DNA of 10,975 nucleotides from Bacteroidota bacterium (GTDB lineage: Bacteria; Bacteroidota; Bacteroidia; NS11-12g; UBA955): the NCBI GenBank assembly GCA_947460045.1, contig CANHGC010000023.1:1-10975 (forward strand), read 5' to 3'. The position numbers were made by a program, and so were the translations under genes. Shown one piece after another: positions 1 through 7,606 of the stretch. Position 1 is the first letter of the stretch. Every line of letters starts with the position of its first letter. The notes beneath the pieces were generated by a model. That model made no database searches, had not been told where the DNA came from, and worked only from the letters and a program-made list of their open reading frames with translations.

Positions 1-20
1 AACCTAAACCAAAAACAAAA

Positions 21-1418
21 GTGAAAAACAAGTACGTTGACCTTATCAACCAAACGTTTTACTTCCCTACGGAAGAATTCAAACTCGACAACAACGACAA
101 CTTGGAATTCCATGGAATACCCATGATGGACCTGATTGAACAGTACGGAACACCACTAAAATTTACCTATTTGCCCAAAATATCTGAAAACATTCAGAAG
201 GCACGTACGTGGTTCAACGTAGCCATCGCCAAGGCAGATTACCAAGGCAAATACTACTATTGCTACTGCACCAAGAGCAATCACTTCTCTCACGTGATCG
301 ACGAAGTACTAAAGAACAATGTTCACATCGAGACATCCTCGGCCTTCGACATTAACATCCTTGAGAACCTTTTTGAGCAAGGAAAGATCAGCAAAGACAA
401 GTTTGTTGTTTGCAACGGCTTCAAAAAAGAGAACTATATCGAGAACATTGCAAACCTCATCAACAGTGGATGGAGCAATGTAATTCCCGTAATGGACAAC
501 AGCAACGAGATCGATTTACTCACCAAATACACAGATAAACCTGTAACCGTTGGAATTAGAATCGCTGCAGAAGAAGAACCCAAGTTCGAATTCTACACAT
601 CCAGATTGGGCATCGGATACAAAGACTTGGTCAATTTTTATCGCACCAAAGTAAAGCGAAACAAAAATGTGAAGTTGAAAATGCTTCACTTTTTCATCAA
701 TACGGGCATTTACGACACCGCCTATTACTGGAATGAATTGCACAAGTGTTTGAAAGTGTATTGCGAATTGAAACAAGAGTGTCCCGACCTAGACACATTG
801 AACATCGGCGGCGGATTCCCCATCAAAAACTCGCTCACTTTTGATTACGATTACGAATACATGGCCACAGAGATCGTGAGTCAGATCAAGCAAGTTTGCA
901 CCGAGAACAACATCCCCGAGCCAGACATCTTCACCGAATTTGGGTCGTTCACCGTGGGCGAATCAGGCGGAAACATCTATTCGGTGCTTGACCAAAAATC
1001 CCAAAACGACCGGGAGAAATGGAACATGATCGATTCAAGTTTCATGACCACCCTCCCCGATGCTTGGGCCATCAACAAGAAGTTCATCATGCTGCCCATC
1101 AACCGATGGAACGAGGAGCAAGAACGCGTATTGTTGGGAGGAATCACTTGCGATAGTGACGATTACTACAACTCCGAGCAACACGTCAACGCCATTTATT
1201 TGCCGAAATACGACCCAGCAGATCCTTTGTATTTGGGATTCTTCAACACAGGCGCCTATCAAGAAAGCATCGGTGGTTATGGCGGCATTCAGCACTGCTT
1301 AACGCCCGCACCCAAGCATGTTATCATTGATCGCGACGAAAACGGCGAGCATCACTTCAGGCTTTTTTCTAAAGAACAAAGCTACAAGAGCATGCTAAAA
1401 ACGCTAGGGTACATGTAA
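21..1418 (+). CDS. speA: Arginine decarboxylase, PLP-dependent, Bacteroidota type
   Basis: This cytosolic enzyme should decarboxylate L-arginine to agmatine, the first step of the agmatine route to putrescine and spermidine. The 465-residue protein has the alanine-racemase/ornithine-decarboxylase-like fold III layout. The PLP lysine is K85 in CYCTKSNH. SRLG follows at 194-197, the glycine loop NIGGGFP at 261-267, the PLP-phosphate region TEFGSFTVGESGG at 305-317, and the active-site CDSDD at 377-381. GAYQ is at 411-414, near the C-terminus. Length and sequence agree closely with the arginine decarboxylases I recall from Flavobacteriia. Two positions differ from typical fold III decarboxylases: HFF replaces HFH at 223-225 and EFG replaces EPG at 306-308. 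Both appear normal for this Bacteroidota branch. The start is a GTG after an A-rich leader with no Shine-Dalgarno sequence. The frame stays open to the window edge, but the protein begins where relatives begin. Substrate is assigned by family likeness; diaminopimelate or another basic amino acid is less likely. Confidence 0.9.
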   Translation: MKNKYVDLINQTFYFPTEEFKLDNNDNLEFHGIPMMDLIEQYGTPLKFTYLPKISENIQKARTWFNVAIAKADYQGKYYYCYCTKSNHFSHVIDEVLKNNVHIETSSAFDINILENLFEQGKISKDKFVVCNGFKKENYIENIANLINSGWSNVIPVMDNSNEIDLLTKYTDKPVTVGIRIAAEEEPKFEFYTSRLGIGYKDLVNFYRTKVKRNKNVKLKMLHFFINTGIYDTAYYWNELHKCLKVYCELKQECPDLDTLNIGGGFPIKNSLTFDYDYEYMATEIVSQIKQVCTENNIPEPDIFTEFGSFTVGESGGNIYSVLDQKSQNDREKWNMIDSSFMTTLPDAWAINKKFIMLPINRWNEEQERVLLGGITCDSDDYYNSEQHVNAIYLPKYDPADPLYLGFFNTGAYQESIGGYGGIQHCLTPAPKHVIIDRDENGEHHFRLFSKEQSYKSMLKTLGYM

Positions 1419-1464
1419 TCCCCGCGCAGCTGCAAATTCTTGATTAATCGGGCATCTGATCCCG

Positions 1465-1491
1465 CCAATTTACTGTATCTCACAGAATTGG
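1465..1491 (+). other. Hairpin without T-tract downstream of speA
   Basis: CCAATT (1465-1470) pairs with AATTGG (1486-1491). Inside it CTGT (1473-1476) pairs with ACAG (1482-1485) around a 5-base loop, leaving a 2-base bulge on the left side. No T-run follows, so it is not a canonical intrinsic terminator. It lies 47 bases after the speA stop and may stabilise the 3' end or assist factor-dependent termination. It could also be chance. Confidence 0.3.
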
Positions 1492-1574
1492 ATTCGAAGT
1501 TGAAAATCAACCCAAATCCAACGCCCAATTTTGCTGTTTTTTAATCAAAAAATTACACAATTAAACTACCCAAA

Positions 1575-1590
1575 CACGAACAAAATCGTG
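1575..1590 (+). promoter_or_regulatory. Candidate operator-like inverted repeat upstream of katG
   Basis: CACGA and TCGTG form a perfect 5-bp inverted repeat separated by 6 A-rich bases. It ends 25 bases before the katG ATG. It abuts GAACTTTG (1590-1597), which differs by one base from the Bacteroidota -7 consensus TAnnTTTG, so a bound regulator would sit on the promoter. No convincing -33 TTG lies at the right distance. Five-bp repeats are common by chance, and no OxyR or PerR consensus could be recognised. Confidence 0.2.
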
Positions 1591-1591
1591 A

Positions 1592-3835
<2,244 letters not shown>

Positions 3836-3853
3836 TCCAACGATAAACCTCCA

Positions 3854-3880
3854 TTGAAACCGCAAACATGCATATGTTTG
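3854..3880 (+). promoter_or_regulatory. Candidate Bacteroidota promoter inside the katG terminator
   Basis: TATGTTTG (3873-3880) matches the Bacteroidota -7 consensus TAnnTTTG exactly. A TTG at 3854-3856 lies 16 bases upstream, one base short of the usual 17-23 spacing of the -33 element. Transcription would begin around 3884-3887, giving a 12-15 base leader for the next gene at 3899. The -7 box lies in the loop and right arm of the terminator hairpin. Without it, the next gene would depend on terminator read-through. Confidence 0.35.
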
Positions 3881-3892
3881 CGGTTTCTTTTT
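3856..3892 (+). terminator. Intrinsic terminator of katG
   Basis: A perfect 14-bp stem is formed by 3856-3869 (GAAACCGCAAACAT) and 3874-3887 with a GCAT loop, followed directly by five T residues. It begins 20 bases after the katG stop. The left arm starts A-rich, so the hairpin could also work on a transcript from the other strand, although no minus-strand gene ends here. Confidence 0.88.
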
Positions 3893-3898
3893 ATACCC

Positions 3899-4192
3899 AT
3901 GTCCCAAGACCCTTTACACGGCATTACCCTTGAGCGAATCGTTACCGAACTTCACGCGAAATTTGGCTGGCCCGAACTCGCAGATCGCATACGCATCAAT
4001 TGTTTTTATGAAAACCCCAGTATAAAATCAAGTTTGAAATTTTTGCGCAAAACCCCTTGGGCTAGAAAGAAGGTGGAAGATTTATACTTCTATACCATCG
4101 CCAGAAAGGCAAACAAAACCAAGAAACCGTTGCAGATTGATAATGCTTCCAGCGATCTAATCGCAACTGACTTAAATTCTGCCCCTGAATAG
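3899..4192 (+). CDS. VF530-family (DUF2132) DNA-binding protein
   Basis: This 97-residue protein matches the small VF530 family, whose Vibrio fischeri member was described structurally as a DNA-binding protein; its cellular role is unknown. The family signature fills residues 4-64: [11 protein letters not shown] near the start, [15 protein letters not shown] in the middle, then [18 protein letters not shown] and the VEDLY segment. The tail (about 66-97) is first lysine-rich (ARKANKTKK), then polar and acidic, and extends past the conserved core. The ATG at 3899 is chosen because the family core begins directly after it; the frame runs further upstream only into the katG terminator. No Shine-Dalgarno sequence precedes it, and the terminator T-tract ends 6 bases before the ATG. 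The next gene follows after 12 bases, so the two are probably cotranscribed. Confidence 0.88.
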   Translation: MSQDPLHGITLERIVTELHAKFGWPELADRIRINCFYENPSIKSSLKFLRKTPWARKKVEDLYFYTIARKANKTKKPLQIDNASSDLIATDLNSAPE

Positions 4193-4204
4193 GCACCATC
4201 TCTC

Positions 4205-5146
4205 ATGGCTTTCTGGCAAAGAAAAAGACTCACTTCGTTCGTCATCATAGGAATGTTGACGAGCATGGTAGTTATTGGATTATGGGTTTGCCAGAAAAAC
4301 TTCACTTCCTCCGCTGAGCCCCAAGCACAGATGAATTCGAGGCAAGATAATGAATCACTTGAAAGTCCATCTGAATGCCCACCGATGACTACCGCTGCTG
4401 AAGGCGGCGGCCCAGAAAAATGCAAGCTGCCCAATGAAGGTCTACAAAATACATGGATGATTTCGTTTAGCGCACAATTCGATGAAAACCAAGCCAAAGA
4501 ATTCAACAAACAGAATTTCATTGGGTTGTTCTACGATTCTTCCAACACCACTTTTTACACCAAACGCATTGAGGAACCCGTTGTCCCCAGTGGCTACTTC
4601 GACAGCGAAGACGACCAACCCGTATATCATTGGCCCATTGATAAGAAGAAAGGCGAATCCTTATTGTTTGCTTTTTGCAATCCTCTCATCCAAAAAACCA
4701 TTGGTCCACAAAAAGGCATCATTCATACTCCCACAATCATCGAACCCGGCAAATCACTCAAATTCAGCGCAAAAGAATTCAATTACCTCCTGCGAGCCAC
4801 CGATCAAATTGCCGAAGTCACTGGCGCAAACCACCACAGCGACTATACCTTGGTTTTGCGTTCTCAAAACAAAACTGGCGGCCCTGTGAAAGAAGTACTT
4901 ATTAGCTACATCCCTTGGTTCGATGATGGCGCAGTAACAATCCTGTTTATTGGAGATCTCGATGGTGATGGCTATCCCGACTTAATCATCGACAACGCTT
5001 ATAAATACACAGAAACTGGGGAGTCAGGAGTTTTGTTCCTTTCTAAAAAATCAACCATCCACGGATTACCCCAACCCGTTTCATTTGAAATAAAGGGAAA
5101 CAAAGTAGAATACACCGAAGGGCAATTTATTTTCTATGGGTGCTAA
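4205..5146 (+). CDS. Membrane-anchored protein of unknown function with FG-GAP-like calcium motif
   Basis: I do not recognise this 313-residue protein as a named family. The N-terminus has a basic stretch (QRKR, residues 5-8) followed by a hydrophobic segment at about 11-28, so it is probably anchored in the inner membrane with the rest outside the cytoplasm, or exported. C29 follows the hydrophobic segment, but LWVC is a poor lipobox. Residues about 33-80 are a polar, Ser/Pro/Glu-rich linker. The rest looks globular and beta-rich. DLDGDGYPDLIID at 251-263 has the Asp/Gly spacing of a calcium-binding loop of FG-GAP/integrin-like repeats; only one copy is visible, so a complete beta-propeller is unlikely. 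Five cysteines (29, 58, 73, 158, 313) could allow disulfides. The start lies 12 bases after the VF530-family gene and a probable terminator follows 35 bases after the stop, so these two form a short unit. Function is unknown. Confidence 0.75.
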   Translation: MAFWQRKRLTSFVIIGMLTSMVVIGLWVCQKNFTSSAEPQAQMNSRQDNESLESPSECPPMTTAAEGGGPEKCKLPNEGLQNTWMISFSAQFDENQAKEFNKQNFIGLFYDSSNTTFYTKRIEEPVVPSGYFDSEDDQPVYHWPIDKKKGESLLFAFCNPLIQKTIGPQKGIIHTPTIIEPGKSLKFSAKEFNYLLRATDQIAEVTGANHHSDYTLVLRSQNKTGGPVKEVLISYIPWFDDGAVTILFIGDLDGDGYPDLIIDNAYKYTETGESGVLFLSKKSTIHGLPQPVSFEIKGNKVEYTEGQFIFYGC

Positions 5147-5181
5147 TAAACACCCAACATCCAAATGTAATCTTACCATCA

Positions 5182-5216
5182 ACAAGGCGGCCATTCAGCC
5201 GCCCGGTTGTATTTTT
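5182..5216 (+). terminator. Probable intrinsic terminator after the membrane-protein gene
   Basis: ACAAGGCGGC (5182-5191) pairs with GCCGCC (5198-5203) and, after a 3-base bulge, with TTGT (5207-5210), around the loop CATTCA. An A and five T residues (5212-5216) follow. The core stem is only 6 GC-rich pairs, and the bulge makes it weaker than the katG terminator. TATTTTTG (5210-5217) in its tail also matches the TAnnTTTG promoter consensus, but no -33 TTG sits at the right distance. The remaining spacer to 5329 shows nothing else I can support. Confidence 0.5.
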
Positions 5217-5329
5217 GCTGAGCAACCATACCCATTCAACGCAATGATTGAAACCGATCAATTTTACTGGAACAACCTTCCCTGCCGATGGATGGAAATT
5301 TCTAAACCAAATTCATAACCAATTATCCC

Positions 5330-5953
5330 ATGCAAAAAATCGCTGACCTATATTTTGTTGACGGCTGTGGCCGTTGTTCCCTATATGCTACCCCCGCTTG
5401 CAAGGTCCATACCTGGGCCGAAGAACTCCAGCTCCTGCGTGGTATCATGCTCAACTCTGGACTCACCGAAACCATGAAATGGGGCTGTCCCTGCTATGTC
5501 AATCAAGACAATAAAAACATCGCCATGATGGTGGCTTTCAAAAACCATGCGAGCATCAGCTTTTTCAAAGGCATGCTCATGAAAGACCCACACAATTTGT
5601 TGCAAGTATCCGGAGAAAATGCACAAGCCGCAAAATTCCTTAGATTCACATCACCCCAACAAGTCATTGATCAGCAATCCATCATCGTTGAATACATCCA
5701 AGAAGCCATCAACATAGAATCAAGCGGTGCGAAAATCGAATTCAAACAAAAACACGAATTGGAATTTCCCCAAGAACTCATTCAAAAATTCAACGAAGAT
5801 CCTTCCTTCCAAGAAGCTTTCATGCGACTTACACCGGGCCGTCAGCGTGGCTACAACCTTCATTTCACGGGCGCCAAACAATCTGCAACCCGAACTGCAA
5901 GAATTGAAAAATTCATTCCCAAAATCTTCAAAGGACTGGGATTTCACGATTGA
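5330..5953 (+). CDS. YdeI/OmpD-associated family protein (DUF1801 plus OmdA-type C-terminus)
   Basis: This 207-residue cytosolic protein has the two-part layout of the YdeI family. Residues about 28-125 form a DUF1801 (YdhG-like, frataxin-like) domain with LTETMKWGCPCY at 45-56 and SISFFKGMLMKDP at 75-87. Residues about 140-205 carry the OmdA-type region, with LTPGRQRGYNLHF at 167-179 and GAKQSATRTARIEKF at 181-195. The biochemical role is not settled; relatives have been linked to stress and peptide resistance in enteric bacteria, and DUF1801 to iron handling. The N-terminus adds a cysteine-containing lead (C13, C16, C24 in GCGRC and TPACKV), and C53 and C55 lie in the WGCPCY motif. I recall similar cysteine leads in Bacteroidota relatives. 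The ATG at 5330 has no clear Shine-Dalgarno sequence. The gene converges on the minus-strand operon, with 48 bases between the stops and no visible terminator there. Confidence 0.88.
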   Translation: MQKIADLYFVDGCGRCSLYATPACKVHTWAEELQLLRGIMLNSGLTETMKWGCPCYVNQDNKNIAMMVAFKNHASISFFKGMLMKDPHNLLQVSGENAQAAKFLRFTSPQQVIDQQSIIVEYIQEAINIESSGAKIEFKQKHELEFPQELIQKFNEDPSFQEAFMRLTPGRQRGYNLHFTGAKQSATRTARIEKFIPKIFKGLGFHD

Positions 5954-6001
5954 CCAGTGCCCTGAATAAACTTTGACCTTCAACCCACCTCGAGTCGCAA
6001 T

Positions 6002-7606
6002 CTATTTCGCACGGCGCCTCTGCACCCCGTGGATCGCACCCAACCCCAATACCACAATGGCCGCATTGAGAATCAAACTCTCATACCCAATCACATAATC
6101 ACCAAACCAAGGCCTTCCACTTGGATTCATTGAATACCAGAATTTCTCCAGCAGATTCAACTTGGCGATGTCTTTGCCTTCCATCCACACCCCGGCGGCA
6201 TCACTCAACTTCAGGAAATACGTAACCAACGGCGCCAAAACACACCATACAACCACAGACCAACCTCTGGGAAACCATCGTGTATAAATCCCTACCGCGA
6301 ACAAGGCAACCAACGGTCCATACGTATAGGTAGCCACCATCAACACCGTGTCAATCAGCGAGCTCTCGTTCAACCAATAAAACAGCAGGATACAAAAAAA
6401 CAGGGCCACCGCAAACCCAAAATGCAACATTTGTCGCACCCGCTTCTTGCGTTTTTCATCATACCCAACCTTCGCATCGCCCAAGCCCAAGAAATCGTGA
6501 TACACACTGGTCGTTAAGGTCGTTAACACACTATCGGCACTGCTAAACGTTGCAGCACTTAACCCCAACATAAAGGCAAACGGAACCAGCCAACTCACAC
6601 CAAAGAGCGACAAATTCCCGCCCAATGCCAACATCGGAAAGATGCCATCTGTACTCGGCTTACCATTCAGCATGGGAATTTCCAAATGATACTTGCTCAA
6701 ATAGGCATGCATCATTACCCCCAAACTCAAAAAGAACACATTCACGATCAGCACCACAATCCCGGTGGTTACCATATTCTTTTGGGCATCCCCAAGCGAT
6801 TTACAACTCAAGTTCTTTTGCATCATGTTCTGATCAAGGCCCGTCATGGCGATACACATCGCGGCACCTCCCAAAAACTGCTTCCAGAAATTCACTTTGC
6901 TATTGGCATCCCAAACAAACACATCGCTCATTTCAGACAACATGATTCGATTCCAGGGCGATTCCCCCACCCCTTTTTGCCAAAAACTGATCCATTCCAA
7001 CCCATCGGCCAGCGCCACAACGCAAATCAGCACACCGCCAATGAGAAATACACTTTGCAAAGCATCCGTTACCACCAGCGTCTTGATCCCGCCTTTCATG
7101 GTGTAGGCCAAGATCAATAGGATAATCACAATCACCGAAATAAAGAAGGGCACGCCCATCGGACCAAACAAATAGGTTTGAAGAATGGCCACAGTTAAAA
7201 ACAACCTCGCCGCACTGCCCAACAAGCGGGAAAGCACGAAAAACGATGCGCCCACACGCTGATGTTCAACCCCCAAACGAGTCCCCAAATAAGTGTAAAT
7301 GGACGTGAGATTTTCCTTGTAATACAATGGCAGAAGCACATACGCGATCACCAGATAGCCCGCCACATACCCAAACACCACCTGCATATAACTCCAATGG
7401 GCCACATTCACCGCACCTGGCACTGAAATAAACGACACCCCACTCATGCTATCGCTCAGCATCCCCAAGGCAACCATCCACCACAAACTCTGCTTATTCC
7501 CCACAAAATACCCATCTTCATTGGCTTTACGCCCAGTTACATAACCCACCGCCAACAGCATAAAGAAGTATAAGGCAAGGGCAATCAATATCAAGGTAGG
7601 ACTCAT
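6002..7606 (-). CDS. Sodium:solute symporter family transporter
   Basis: This 534-residue inner-membrane protein belongs to the SSS family (TC 2.A.21), which couples Na+ entry to uptake of sugars, amino acids, vitamins or other small solutes. About 13 hydrophobic segments are visible, starting at residue 3 and ending near 525. The N-terminal GRKANEDGYFVGNKQ loop (25-39) and the GMLSDSMSGVSFISVPG segment (48-64) are typical of the first part of the fold. TGLDQNMMQKNLSCKS (255-270) matches the conserved DQ loop. GLSAATFSSADSVLTT (348-363) is the family signature; S355 and S356 correspond to the sodium-site serines of vSGLT. The C-terminus is basic (QRRRAK). The ATG overlaps the stop of the upstream secreted-protein gene in ATGA, implying translational coupling. 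The substrate cannot be read from sequence; the linked C40 peptidase suggests a cell-wall fragment or amino acid derivative, which is inference. Confidence 0.93.
   Translation of the reverse strand: MSPTLILIALALYFFMLLAVGYVTGRKANEDGYFVGNKQSLWWMVALGMLSDSMSGVSFISVPGAVNVAHWSYMQVVFGYVAGYLVIAYVLLPLYYKENLTSIYTYLGTRLGVEHQRVGASFFVLSRLLGSAARLFLTVAILQTYLFGPMGVPFFISVIVIILLILAYTMKGGIKTLVVTDALQSVFLIGGVLICVVALADGLEWISFWQKGVGESPWNRIMLSEMSDVFVWDANSKVNFWKQFLGGAAMCIAMTGLDQNMMQKNLSCKSLGDAQKNMVTTGIVVLIVNVFFLSLGVMMHAYLSKYHLEIPMLNGKPSTDGIFPMLALGGNLSLFGVSWLVPFAFMLGLSAATFSSADSVLTTLTTSVYHDFLGLGDAKVGYDEKRKKRVRQMLHFGFAVALFFCILLFYWLNESSLIDTVLMVATYTYGPLVALFAVGIYTRWFPRGWSVVVWCVLAPLVTYFLKLSDAAGVWMEGKDIAKLNLLEKFWYSMNPSGRPWFGDYVIGYESLILNAAIVVLGLGAIHGVQRRRAK

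Noticed and set aside
4286..4294. Lipoprotein signal (C29) in the membrane protein
   Set aside because: The residues before the cysteine (LWV) do not fit a lipobox, so a membrane anchor is the better reading.
4090..4521. 143-codon minus-strand frame across the VF530-family and membrane-protein genes
   Set aside because: It is antisense to two supported genes and shows no family motif, signal or ribosome site.
5136..5318. 60-codon plus-strand frame between the membrane-protein gene and the YdeI-type gene
   Set aside because: It overlaps the previous stop, runs through the GC-rich terminator hairpin and its product has no recognisable pattern.
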